Shown piece after piece: positions 32,740 through 44,273 of a stretch of DNA of 64,000 bases. The notes beneath the pieces are model-generated. The model searched no databases. It was not told where the DNA came from and saw only the letters and a program-made list of their open reading frames with translations. Position 1 is the stretch's first letter; every line of letters begins with the position of its first letter. The translations under genes were made by a program, and so were the position numbers. This DNA is from Clytia hemisphaerica (taxonomy: Eukaryota > Cnidaria > Hydrozoa > Leptothecata > Clytiidae), in contig CACVBU010000351.1 in the NCBI GenBank assembly GCA_902728285.1, positions 744,001 to 808,000 of the forward strand, read 5' to 3'.

Positions 32740-35700
32740 ATGTCAGACGTTCCACAAGACGCACCAGAGAGTAAGTTGTAAAATGTTAACTCACGTCGTT
32801 TAACGTATCTACTCTTATTTGCTTACATATCATTTTCAAACAAAACTGACAAAAACTTTCTTTTGTGTATTCTGCTTTGTCAGCACAAGAGGCGCCAACT
32901 TTCTATTTCATCAAAAAAATTTTTTTGGGTGTGACGTTAACCTGGACAGAACAGGTCGATTAAGATTTTTACATCAAATGCATCAAGTGAAGTGAAGTGA
33001 AGTGAAGTAGTTTCGCGCCAACTTTCTATATCATAGAAAAATACCTTCATTTTTTTGGAATGATACTGAATCATAGCGTATTTTGAGTTTAGTTTTAGAA
33101 TATTTTTACTGTTATTTACCAATGTTTTCGTAACATCTCAACCTCTCATTAAGGTTGTCCGGGTACACAGAGTGAAGCCGCAGGAAAAGCTTCAGCTTGT
33201 GGCGGATGTCCGAATCAAAAGATCTGCGCATCCGGAGCTCCAAAACAACAAGATCCTGGTTAGTAATTAAATGACCGCAGATAAGATCGTGCTCACACTC
33301 CGTTTCGCTCCTAAACTAAATGAAGCCATTCTGTTGGTTAAAAGTGACGTAAAAATTGAAATTTTACCAAAAGAATGGCTTCATTCTTTTTCGAAGCGAA
33401 TCAGAAAAATACCAAGTGAGCGTCGTCTAAGACTTTGTACTTAGAAACAATATTTGAAATCGTTTGTCAGTGTTTCGTATGAAGTCAAATTTTATTTATG
33501 TGTATCTTTGAGTGCATTTTCTCAAATCCGGCTGAAAATATCTGCGTGTGTACCTGTATGTGTCTGCCCCATCATCAACTTTTTGGCTTTATGCACTCTA
33601 AGACCATGTTCGCACGTGACGGCTCCGTTTCGCTCCGAAACGAAATGAAGCCATTCTATTGGTTCCATTCAAGTGTTACTTCACTTCTAACCAATAGAAT
33701 GGCTTTATTCCGTTTCGGAGTGAAACGGAACCGTCACGTGCGAACATGGTCTAAAACACATCTTTTTTTAGGAAATTCTACTCACTTGCTCTAATATTTT
33801 GGCCTTATTTTCTTATAGAGTTTGCTCTTATATAAAAAACGTTTATAAAAAGAATTACACGGTTCTAACACGAGTCTCGCTAAATAAATAGTTTTTATCC
33901 TTTATTTTCACAGGTGTAAAAGAAGTGAAATGGCGATTAGCATCAGTTAAACATAAAATCATTGTTCTGTCTGGCAAAGGAGGTGTTGGTAAAAGTACTT
34001 TCACTTCTACTCTGGCGTATGGACTCGCTCAAAACCCTGCTCACCAAGTAAGTGCTTTAATGTTGCAATGTCTTCCACGGACCCAACAGCTGATTGGTTG
34101 AAAGTGACGTATTGACTGATTTTACGTCACTTACAACCAATCAGCTATTAGAGCCGTGATGTAATGTCAGAATACATTGCAGTGATGCATATCGTGAAAG
34201 GGACTCTCACCTTGTAAGGAAATTACACTTGATAATTAAAAGTAATCAGAAGGTCTCAGTACAAATAGTGGAGAAAACATCCTCCACATTGCCCGATGAT
34301 GGGAGAAGAATCTCTCTAAACGTAGCCAAACGTAAATCTCGTGATCCAAGCTACGATAAACTTCCAATATGAATATCACTAGGTCGATGAACTTAAACTT
34401 ATTTAGACATATCATGAATAGTTTAATGTGATAAATCAAATCCATTCGTTTTACTTATGTTTGTACTCCTATTTTCTACCATGTAGAAACCAAGTCGGAA
34501 TAATTGAGACCGAATTCCTTGAGAGTGGTTTCCACGTGATAGTAAATAAATCTTACGAGGGTGATTATAGGAGATTTTTCTATAATTCTTACACATCTGT
34601 GCTCTCTTTATCTGAGGAAATAATCCATAATTTTGTGCATTCTACATGTCAAAGTTTGCAGACATTTCATGAAACCTAATGTTCCTAAGCCTAAACGCTC
34701 CCCATTCGAGCCTTCATTCGTGTTTATATTTTTTACATTTTAGGTTGGTGTGTTAGATATTGATATATGCGGACCTTCCATGCCGAAGATTCTCGGTGTT
34801 GAGGGAGAACAGGTATTATTAATATTATACTGTCCAGGGTTTCGGTAGCATGGGAAGATCTATCCCACGACACAGAAATCCTGAAAGCAGACGGGTAATC
34901 TATATCAATCTAATTACCAGTAGTAGGTTTGTTTAAAAGATAAAAAAAAGAAAAAAAAGGGATCCAGAGTGGACAGTTGTGGAAAGGAAATTTAAGTCGG
35001 TGCTGCTTGAGGAAGAGCTGAGAAAGCGTTCTTGGAGCAGATTGGGCTGCTTGAAAATGAATAGAAAGGGATTGCTTGAGCATATCTAGGAGCTGAGCAT
35101 AGAAGGTGTAATCAGAAAAATGTTTTGAAGAAAAGAAGATGAGATTGTGATGGGCTTTGAACCAAGGTGTCATGGAAATGTCAGACGTGTATGCTAAATA
35201 AATGGGGCTATGGGCCATAGAAGAAACTTTAAAAAGATGAAGATGCTATTTTTGTGTTGGAGTGGAGATGAAGTGATGTGGCTGTCTAAGCTTTTTGAAT
35301 GGCCGTAAAGGAATAGAGTTGTAGACGGTTGTCTAGGCGAGAAGAAGAGGAAGCATTTAGGACCTCCCTTAGAGTTAGGTGTGCCGGCAGGAGTAAACAC
35401 TCTTTGCTTTTCTAGAACCACCCATCATCTCTACCAAGAGACATGAAGTCGATCAGGCGTCATGTCTTTTCAACTTATACCTGTAGACGTGGAACATGAC
35501 ATGACATATCAGTGGAGGGATTCAAAGACTGTTATGTGCCTGAGTGAAGCCTCCAGAGGAGAGAGAGAAGATTGAGAAAAAGAAAAAGAGATGTTGAAAG
35601 AAATAGGTATTTTGAAAGCAGTGGGGAAGATTAGATGGTGGGTAAATTAACATAGAAATATTCTTACATTCAGGTGAAGTTTGCGTGATCTTGACAGTAA

Positions 35701-38700
35701 TCTTGAGTGCAGGATGGAAATTTTTTTATTTTTTTGAAATTTGGCGCTGTTGTAAACAACTTTATGTAACCATGGAGACTACATTTCGATTGGTTCCTGT
35801 TCAGAGATTCTAACCAATCGGGTGAGAGGGCGTATGTGGCGGAAATGTAATGAACGGGTCAAACGGGTTTGACGGAGGTAGATACTAGCCAATGTTGGAA
35901 GTAGTACCAGTTTAGACAGAAGCAAATTAGAAAGTGGAGTGGAAAGAGAGGTCTTGAGGTAAAAGGAGTGGTGAGAGATAGGGAAAGAAGGAGGGACATA
36001 GAGTTTTTTTTTAATTTTAAGATTTTGAGATAGAAAAATAGCATCCTCTGGGGGTCGAACCCGGGTCATTGCGGCCCGAGGTAGGAGTGCTAGCAAAAAG
36101 CCATTGAAGCTGAACTGAATTCAAGAATTGAAAAGAAAGATTGAGAGAGCAGTTTCTATTATGGAGTATGATGGAGATAAGGTGACAGAGCTACGACGGT
36201 GAAATCAAATAGCAATTATCTCCCCAGTGTGAAAAAGAGAGGAAGTGGTGCCAATCAGTGAGCACGTTGGAAAAATAAATATTGTGAATCTTGAGTTAGA
36301 AATTGGGAAAAAGAATGGGAAGAGTAAGTATAAGAAAAAGGAGATCCACGAGGAGGTTGACAAAATTGATCTGGAATCATTGTAGCTTCTTTGGAATTAT
36401 AGTCATAAGTTGTGGGTATACTTAACTCCAATAAAAGTTGGATAAAATGATAAAATTATTGAAATGGTGATGATACAAAGCTAGTATATAACGTTTTGTA
36501 ATGGAGTTATAATTAAGAAATTGAACAAGTATATTCAAATGTTTAAAAGTTCTTGCTTGATGAGGGTGTTTTGTGATAGAGATGCTAGTTTTTGGTGTCT
36601 GTGGATGTGAGTAAGGTTCCGATGGTGGTGTTATTTTTGTATACTGTGGTCGGTCGTGGGATGGCATTTGACAATTCCTCATCCTCTTCTATGATGGACC
36701 AATATTCATTAATGGTAGATCTGATGTACTCGTCTTTTTTTCTGTATAGAATGAGAGGGAGAAGGTGTGCTTGAGGTCCTTGATTTCGGTTGCCACCATA
36801 GAGCAAAGTGTGACTTTGCGGTCCGTGGGTTTTCTGTATATTGAGGTGTGGAACTGATGGTTAGAGATAGAAATTGAGAGGTCTAGGAAGTTGATTCTTT
36901 CTTTGGAATGTTCGAATGTGAATTTTATTGTGTCATAGATTGTGTTCATGAATTGTTTGAGACGGTTTAAGTCTTCATCTGACCCAATGAAAAGAAAAAA
37001 TACATCAGCAATAAAACGTTTCCAGAGTGGGATGTATTGTTGGAACTCCATGAGTATTGCTGCTTCAACATCAGCCATGAATAAATTTGCATATTGGGGT
37101 GCGTATCGTCCTCCCATGCTGGTACCATTGTTTTGTATGTAGTTGGAATTCAAAAACCGGAAATTGCTGTGTTTCAGAACGTGTTCGAGTAGTACTATGA
37201 TGGCAAAAGGGGAAGGTGCATTTGAGTGAAGCAGGTGCGGGGATTGTTTGTAATGTCGGGAGGTGGCTTCCAGTCCATCACCATGAGGTATGTTAGTATA
37301 TAACGAAATGACATCTGCAGTAACCATGGTGATATTGGGAGGTAGTGGACCGAATAAATCAAGAATGGTGAGCATATGTTTTGTGTTTTTTATGTGTGAA
37401 GGTAGGTGTTCAGCAAGTGGCTGTAGATCGTGGGCAATGTAGCGGGAAATGTTGTCGGTGGGACCATCAAAGCCAGAGACAATGGGGCGAAGTGGGTTGT
37501 TAACCTTATTTATTTTCGGTAAGCCATAGAATATGGGTGTGCGTGGTGGATCATGAGGTTTGAGATATTTAGCAATGTGGTCGTTGATGTGATGTTTACT
37601 ATGAAGGAAGTTGATAAGTATTTTGGTATCATGTGTGATGTGGGGTGTTGGATCGAATTCAGATGTGCGATACGTGTTTCTGTCGTTGAGGTGCTCTTCA
37701 AGGATCTTGTTGATGTATTGGTCTTTATCCATGACGACTATGCCACCACTTTTGTCGGCCTTCTTTATTATGAGGTGCCGGTTATTTTTTAATTTGAAAA
37801 AAGATGGGAGGAAATGGTAGTGCTCAGTTTGACAGTCTTGTTCGAATGGGACCGATATATTCACTTTAGCGGGGCAGTGCAAGGGGGCAAGAAGGGATAC
37901 TTTGTCTGACCGTTGATTTTTGAACAAAACTTTTTTTGATTTTCTGGTAATTAACTGATTTTTCTTTTTATTTCTCAAAACTGAATTTCATTTTGAGTGC
38001 ATTTTCCGGCCATCACAATTACCTCCCTCGGGCCAAATCATGTTTAGCCCATGCGATGTCACTAAATGTTAGCCTTAATCCTCCTCTTAAGTCAAAATAC
38101 TTTCTACGGCACTGAGAGAAATTAGCGAAATCTTTCACCTTTAGAAAAGTTGGTCTAATGAGTTGAACACCTACAAAATAAAATGATATTGACCTGTTTG
38201 TGTTGGTATTTTCACTATCCATGAAAATGGAAAATTTCGAATTACATTTTCAACATAATTTACTCATGTCATGTTTTCATTCCTCTTTTTTCGTTAGGTT
38301 CATCAGAGTGGATCAGGCTGGTCGCCTGTGGTAAGTAATTATTGTTGTCGTGTTATATTCAATGAATCCATTAAATTTGCACTATAAATAGTTAAACATC
38401 AGTAATAATTTGGCCATTTACGACCTTTATATCGCTAACAAACAATTGAGTAGACTGCTGGCATCCACTAACGCGTTCTTGCTTTTTTATATACTACCTG
38501 CAGTTTTGTAGAGGTCTTTGATTCGTACTATCAGTCGAGGTATTATGCAAAAAGTAGGAATGCTTTATCCAAACAATTTTTTTGTCCTTTCAGCGTCCGA
38601 AATTCGCATTACTTTCTCTTTATCACTTTCCAGTTTGTAGATGACAATCTATCGGTAATGTCGATCGGGTTTCTTTTACAATCGGATTCAGATGCTGTCA

Positions 38701-41700
38701 TTTGGAGAGGTCCACGTAAAAATGGTTAGCTAATCTCCCTTCGTCATACTCTTGAAAAATGAGCCTTTATGGAAACCAATCTTACAAGAGACTAACCTTT
38801 TGCCCTTACTTTTTGGTTGCTCTTTAGTATACACCGTTTAGGAGTCTCGCCATTTCACGGTACTCCATTGCAGAGGCCCGGTAAAAATGGTAGGTAAAAA
38901 TGCACACTTTAGTACTGTGAAAGGTTAGAGGAATGTAAACATTGTGAATTTTTGTCTCTCCTTTAAAGAGAATGATTTAGATATTTGAACATGATATCAA
39001 TGATAATTTTATAAGTCTCTCCTGAAAATTTCACAAAAATTCATCAAGAGGAAAAGAAGTTATGATTAAAAGGAGTTCTTTACCTACCGTTTTTCTGCTA
39101 TGTTTCCTTATGAAAACCAGATGTTTACCTACCGTTTTTTTACGGAGGAGAGTGAATTTTCCGTGATCGCTAAAATCAAAACAATGGAAAATTGGATTGG
39201 CGCGTGCGCAGTCGACACTCCTAAACGGTGTATACAGTTTTTATTTTGAAACTTCATTATAAGAGCCAATATCCTAAAACATTATAAGGGCTTTCAGTCG
39301 GTAAATATTTTATCGATAAATGATTTTGTAAGCTTAAGAAAATTCTCTTATGTATGCTCTTTGTCTTCGCAGGATTGATCAAACAATTTTTGAAAGATGT
39401 TGATTGGGGTGATTTGGAATACCTGGTTATCGATACTCCGCCTGGCACGTCAGACGAACATTTATCGTTAGTTCAATACCTTGCAGAAACGGCCGTCGAC
39501 GGTGCTGTGATTATCACCACCCCTCAAGTAAGGGTTTTTTATTTCCTGAGATATGCATTTTTTCTGAAAAAGATTTCGTAAGTATTCTGAGGTCAGTCAC
39601 GAATGGTCTCTGATGTAAAAGTGGGTTTCAAGTTTCTGAAAGTTCGATGTGAGAGCACAAAATTTATGTCTTAAATGTTGTAAATTTTCAATTAAAAGTG
39701 ATGACTGAAAATACGAAAATGTGAAAATATTCTAAAATTCTCACGAGTGTGTATACGTTTTCATTTGAAAATTTCTGATGGCACAGTAAAAATTCTGTGA
39801 AACAGGTTTAAAGATTTTATTTTTACATACCTTAAGGGAAGAAATTTCGCGGTTGGTCAAATTGTTTTTTTTCGCGGTTCATCGATTTCTAAAAAATTCG
39901 CGGGAATTTAATTTCGCGGTTCATCGGTATTAAAAAATCTCACAAACTATACACGTATTTCAAAGAAATGTTATTAAAAATTATGAAAAATTTCGCGGTT
40001 CACCTTGTTTGAAAAATTTCGCGGTAATTTAATTTCGCGGTTCATCAAATTTGTAAAATTTCCCGGGAATTTGATTTCGCGGATTGGCGATTTTAGAAAA
40101 TTTCGTGGGAACTTAATTTCGCGGTTTTAGGCAAAAACTGCGAAAACCGCGAAATTTTCTTCCCGCGAAAATTTCTTCCCTTAAGGTAAGTGTTTCCGTT
40201 CCATATCAGACACATATTTCATATCAGGGCAGTGTCTGCCTTTTGTTATATTATGCTGATATCAGCGAAAAAATGTTTTTCTTATCCTCTTTCTGACCAA
40301 TCTTGCTCCACATCTGTGTCAATCCAATGTGAAAAAGCTTGTTAATCAAAATTGACAAGTAAGCAAACGATATAACTCTTATTTAAAAACAAAACCTTTA
40401 AGTTTTGACTTTTAAAGAAAAATTAAGTTTTTTACGGGAACCTCGACTTCATTTATTATTTTTTCACAGGAGGTTGCTTTATTAGATGTCCGAAAAGAAA
40501 TCGATTTTTGTAAGAAAGTCAAACTACCGATCATTGGAATCGTTCAGAATATGAGTTCTTTCATTTGCCCCAAATGCAAGGTAAGGTGTGTTCCTGTATC
40601 TGTGTTACCTCGACATGCAGCGACATGATCTCCATCGATTGAATCAGTTGAACCATATGTATTCCATTCGATATTTAATACACAGGTTGCAAAGTTAGAG
40701 TGTGAAGACAAATCACGCTTTTATACGGAATTTTTATGGGCTTGTTACATGACATTTATTTCTGATTGGTTCGAATTTATTGATACTAATAAAATCATCA
40801 GCTGTAAGTTGTAAAACAAGTAACATGGGAATAAAATCACGTGAACTTCTTCGAGTAATCACATGTTTTGACTGGCATTGATATACTTTTGCAACCCGTG
40901 TATTGAATGGCGAAATTTTGGGTGAAATTTGAGCTCGCATGTCTTCTATATCACAGAAAAAAGTAAGTAAATCACACGGGTGTTAGGAACGTGAACGGTT
41001 TTCCCAAGTGGGTGAATTTCTGCTCATTTTCCCTGTGATAGAACCAATCAAATATGATATTCAAGTTATTAATTGATTGAGTCTCGATTGCTCTCTACAA
41101 TTGCATTCTAATCGGTTGTTTGTGTTCAATTTGGTTCATTGATTCGATGATTGATTTCGTTCGATTGCGATTATATCTTCTGGTATCATTCCTTAGCCAT
41201 CATCGACATGATCTGAATACTTCTCGTCTATTGCACATGATTTTATCCTCCTTTTTTCTTATTAAAATCCTGGCTGTTCCGGAGAAATTTTTTTAAACTG
41301 TTATTGTCACAAATCTGAGATCAAATCTGCGGAGATTCTAAATATTTGGCAGGAGGCAAAAAACCGAAAAAATTGACACCACTTCTTGTAAATATTTCCA
41401 AAAAATCACTAAATTTCCACTTGGAAAATTATTTCGAACTTTTTAATTTTTTCCAGCACGAATCGCAACCTTTTCCACCGACAACTGGAGGTGCTCAAGC
41501 GTTAGCTGACGAATACGGTTTGAAGCTACTGGGTTGTTTACCGTTAGACCCGAGGATAGGTGAGTTACGGCTTTACGGAACTGTCTCAAATTCTTTATGC
41601 CCTGTCTACAAAATCTTTTTATGAAAACACAAGGCTACAACGTATTGATTTAAAGGATTCTTTAAATTAAAAATACGTTCACTAATTCCATCTTTAAGGG

Positions 41701-43545
41701 ACCAAAAGTCATTTTTTCGAATTAGAGAAATATTCGAAATACAGAGAGTAATTTAAACCATTTACCAGCTGATGGGACCAATTGATAGTTCGAATTACAG
41801 AAAGATTCGAATTATAGAGATTTCGAACTAGGGAGAGTTGACTAAAATATATCAATAAGGGACTTGTTTGGCTTCGGTTATATTCATTATCCTTTCTCAA
41901 CTTGTAGTCTTGAAAACAATACTTAACTTTTCCAATAAGTGGAACAAAACAAATAGAATCACGAAGTGCTCAAAGATTTCAAGAAAATTCGAGCGAAATA
42001 TTAAGAAATAAAGAACTAACTTACAATACACGTATTTCCTATTAGCGGATTCATGTAAAAAAAGTCACGAAAAACGTCGAGAAAGTCTCTGATTGGCTGA
42101 AATATTGCATATACAAGCATATTTTTCAAAATGTCCAGAGTATGAGGTAATCTTTGCATGCCTCCGCCAATCAAAAGTTTGTTTACTCGACGTTTTTTCG
42201 TGACTTTTGCATGAATCTACTAATAGGAAATAGGTGTATTGCTTCACGGTGTTTCATGCTGGCGCAATCTTCAGGCAATGCAGTGTATTGTAGATTTTAA
42301 TTCAACCAAGTTCTTTATATCCCAATATGTATGTTAGGAAAAAATTGGATAGTTTGATTCAGATGATAAACTTAAAGTTTTTTAGCTGAATAACAGAATA
42401 ACATGTCAATGATTATCCTCTGTAACTATAATTATGAAACTTCAATTCGTTTTCTCTATTTCTTGTACAGGAAAATGTTGCGACGAGGGGAAATCATTTT
42501 TAGCGGAATATCCTGATACACAAACAGCAATAAGTTACCAAAAAGTTGTCAACGGTAAGCTTTTGTCTTTTCTCTGCTTTCCTACGTCCTTTTGGCGTTA
42601 TTCGATACTCAAGCGTTGGGTCGGTTCGCTTTTACTTTACAATTTCCCGTGCGCTCCTCGCTTTGACCGTCCGAGCATTATTTTTCGAACCTCAATTTCT
42701 TTTTGACAGGCTCTTCCAAGTAGTGGTCAATTCCAAGTGCATCTACAGCAGTACTTTCCCAGTTTTTAAATAGAATCTTAATATTCTGGAGACTTTTTTT
42801 ATGAATTCGTCTATAGCTTACTCGTTTTTTCCTGCTTTGCTATAAACCATTTTTTATAAAAACAAACTGCTAGGCGTACTTAAAAAACGCTTCTGTTATC
42901 TTACGTATTGTATAAAAACATAGGCTGCTGGCATCCACTAACGGATTCGTGCTCCTTATATACTACCTGTGGTTTTGTAGAGGTCTGCGATTCAGACTAA
43001 TAAAAACATAGATCTTAGATGGCTTAGATGGTGGTAATATTAAGACAAGTCGAAAACATTCTACTGCTTTGCGGACTCGTCAGATTCTTTAGGAAAATGG
43101 ACAAAAATACTCTCAAAGGTAGAAATAAGATCATTTTAGGCTTGAAACTCCAAAAGTTAAAAACATCCAAAGACATAAAAAAAATTTGGATTTTCTTTTT
43201 AAAAAACGTAAAAACCATGCTAATTCTCCGGAACATAGGCCATTTCACAGTCGCAAAGCGTAATAGGTCTGCGCGCTAATGACGACTTACTATTGGTCCA
43301 AAGTTTTGAAAATTTTCAAAACGTGTTGAAGATTTTTGCGTCTAACCAACGTGAAACCGTTATCGGGGTGCAATCAGATCACCCATGATCCATTTCGACT
43401 GTGAAATGGTCTATTTGGGGGAAAATATCGATAAAAATTAGTTGATCTCGTCATTCTAGTTTTTTTTCTAACGGTGAAAAGAAAAATTACTTTTGTATCA
43501 TTTTTTTTTTCACCAGGCATCCAGAAGCATTGCGAAACAACTTAA
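32740..43545 (+). CDS. NUBP1: Cytosolic Fe-S cluster assembly factor NUBP1, 11 exons
   Basis: Exons: 32740-32770, 33154-33258, 33914-34047, 34744-34812, 38298-38330, 38634-38724, 39373-39527, 40470-40580, 41457-41559, 42471-42554, 43517-43545. They join in frame to 314 residues (human 320). The protein is a Mrp/NBP35-class P-loop ATPase that, with NUBP2, scaffolds Fe-S cluster assembly in the cytosol. The N-terminal cluster motif C-x13-C-x2-C-x5-C is present (Cys12, 26, 29, 35). So are the deviant Walker [10 protein letters not shown] (66-74), DIDICGPS (95-102), [10 protein letters not shown], and the bridging CPKC (239-242). Exon 5 is only 33 bases. The start is fixed by ATG followed directly by the Cys-motif reading through exon 2. 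The last exon adds only nine residues, and an alternative AG at 43523-43524 would give another short tail. The gene follows DDX47 by 551 bp and converges on RPL18. Confidence 0.96.
33601..33755. mobile_element. Near-perfect palindromic MITE
   Basis: AGACCATGTTCGCACGTGAC then GG at 33601 is inverted at 33734-33755. The arms continue through CCGTTTCG, GAAACG and 'aagccattctattggtt' towards the centre, so most of the 155 bp is a hairpin. A diverged cousin with 'aagccattctgttggtt' lies at 33285-33430. Confidence 0.65.
34087..34147. repeat. Hairpin, CAGCTGATTGGTTGAAAGTG arms
   Basis: CAGCTGATTGGTTGAAAGTG then ACGTA is followed after about ten bases by its near-exact inverse. A short MITE-like hairpin in NUBP1 intron 3. 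Confidence 0.6.
36036..36096 (-). repeat. tRNA-like fragment (SINE remnant?)
   Basis: On the minus strand GGGTTCGACCCC is a good match to the B box GGTTCGANNCC, with GCTAGCACTCCTACCTCGGG upstream where the D-arm/A-box side would be. No full cloverleaf is visible, so this is either a SINE head or a tRNA pseudogene. Confidence 0.45.
36585..37978 (-). pseudogene. Penelope-like element reverse transcriptase, inactivated
   Basis: The 429-codon frame 36689-37978 has the Penelope-type RT order: [64 protein letters not shown], then the catalytic block and INFLDLSIS. The catalytic block reads [10 protein letters not shown] where RYIDDIFFLW-like is expected. The first catalytic Asp is therefore Ala (codon 37007-37009). 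Near 36800 the frame shifts; the alternate frame 36585-36806 continues with [16 protein letters not shown], the usual post-RT block. No GIY-YIG nuclease is readable afterwards. Penelope-like elements retrotranspose by target priming. This copy looks dead, and lies antisense to NUBP1. Confidence 0.85.
38454..38535 (+). repeat. Dispersed repeat, copy 1 (GCTGGCATCCACTAAC)
   Basis: 'ctgctggcatccactaacg', 'tatatactacctg' and 'gttttgtagaggtct' occur in the same order here and at 42924-43000. Both copies are in NUBP1 introns and on the same strand. Confidence 0.6.
38826..39236. mobile_element. MITE, AGTATACACCGTTTAGGAGT ends
   Basis: The left end AGTATACACCGTTTAGGAGT is inverted exactly at 39217-39236 apart from the last base pair. 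411 bp. Internal 'ggtaggtaaa' at the left is mirrored by two 'tttacctaccgttttt' at the right. No coding. Confidence 0.7.
39828..40188. mobile_element. MITE, TACCTTAAGGGAAGAAATTT ends
   Basis: TACCTTAAGGGAAGAAATTT then CGCGG at the left is inverted at the right, and 'atttcgcggttcatc' repeats five or more times inside. Related ends, with GGCGGG in place of CGCGG, flank 54739-55755. TA at both ends. Confidence 0.7.
42023..42241. mobile_element. Palindromic MITE, CAATACACGTATTTCCTATT ends
   Basis: The left arm runs from CAATACACGTATTTCCTATT through 'gattcatg' and 'gtcacgaaaaacgtcga' and is inverted at about 42186-42241. 219 bp; non-coding, in NUBP1 intron 9. Confidence 0.65.
42924..43000 (+). 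repeat. Dispersed repeat, copy 2 (GCTGGCATCCACTAAC)
   Basis: Second copy of the unit at 38454-38535, here in the last NUBP1 intron. Confidence 0.6.
43245..43416. mobile_element. Short TIR element, ATAGGCCATTTCACAGTCG ends
   Basis: ATAGGCCATTTCACAGTCG at 43245 is mirrored by CGACTGTGAAATGGTCTAT at about 43396-43414. 172 bp, in the last NUBP1 intron about 100 bp before the final exon. Confidence 0.6.
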
Positions 43546-43749
43546 CGTCGACTACGTTGGAGTGAAAGATTGGATTGCGGGTTACGAATATTTTTAAATG
43601 CTTTTTGTTTTGTAAATTTTTTAATAATCCTATAAAATGACAAGAGAATGATAATGAATTGTCATATTTTTTCACAAATAAGTATCCTTTTAAGTTTATA
43701 ATTTATTTTGTAAAACTCACACTTCAAAATGACACCTTTCCTTTTCACT

Positions 43750-44010
43750 CTCGGGTGAAACAAGGCATGTCCCAAATATATTTTGCGTGACGCACACCGC
43801 TTGTTTTTTCGATGTATTTTATAACGTCAAAAACAATCTTTGACGATTGAGATTATCTTGAGATTGGCTTGATGCAAATTTTTGACCCAGCACTTTTCGA
43901 AATACCGCTTGTTGATATGATTCTTTTGAGCTATATATGAACGTTAAGGAATAATTGGAAGCGGTGCGCGTCACGCAAAATATATTTGGGACATGCCTTG
44001 TTTCACCCGA
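43750..44010. mobile_element. MITE with ~55 bp arms, probably in NUBP1 3' UTR
   Basis: CTCGGGTGAAACAAGGCATG then TCCCAAATATATTTTGCGTG then ACGC at 43750 is inverted almost exactly at about 43957-44010. It starts 205 bp after the NUBP1 stop and could be transcribed as a long hairpin. Confidence 0.7.
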
Positions 44011-44273
44011 GCTAGAGATATAAACCATCTGTGTGGAAAAGGAGGTACTAACTAAGCTCAGCCACTTTAAACACACAAATCAACATTTTTGTGTACTGTA
44101 TACTTTTGAATCACTTGTCACTCCAATAATTTTTTTAATGACTTGAAAAAAATATTTTATAGGCTTGCAAACTTTCGCGAGGACGAAAAATCGCAAAATT
44201 CACGACATTTACTTTCGCGAATTTAACGAACAATTATTTTTCGCGAGCATTTAAGCTCGGATCGACATTTTAG

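Larger units (their letters stand above)
33259..34743 (+). other. NUBP1 introns 2 and 3 around exon 3
   Basis: Intron 2 (33259-33913) contains a palindromic repeat (33601-33755) and an older relative at about 33285-33430. Intron 3 (34048-34743) contains a hairpin at 34087-34147. Otherwise nothing recognised. Confidence 0.55.
34813..38297 (+). other. NUBP1 intron 4, carries retroelement debris
   Basis: A 3.5 kb intron. Its right half is a Penelope-like reverse transcriptase on the minus strand (36585-37978). Its left half (about 34930-36400) is unusually purine-rich on the plus strand, with many GAAG/GAGA words, and includes a tRNA-like B-box fragment at 36036-36096. The left half may be the rest of the retroelement, but I cannot show that. 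Confidence 0.55.
38331..43516 (+). other. NUBP1 introns 5-10, MITE-studded
   Basis: These introns contain the elements listed at 38826-39236, 39828-40188, 42023-42241 and 43245-43416, and a repeat pair (38454-38535 and 42924-43000). A weak TTCGATTG array lies at 41060-41180. Nothing else recognised. Confidence 0.55.

Noticed and set aside
35779-36096. 105-codon minus-strand open frame containing [14 protein letters not shown]
   Set aside because: It is the translation of a tRNA-like repeat fragment and the GA-rich block, not a conserved protein.
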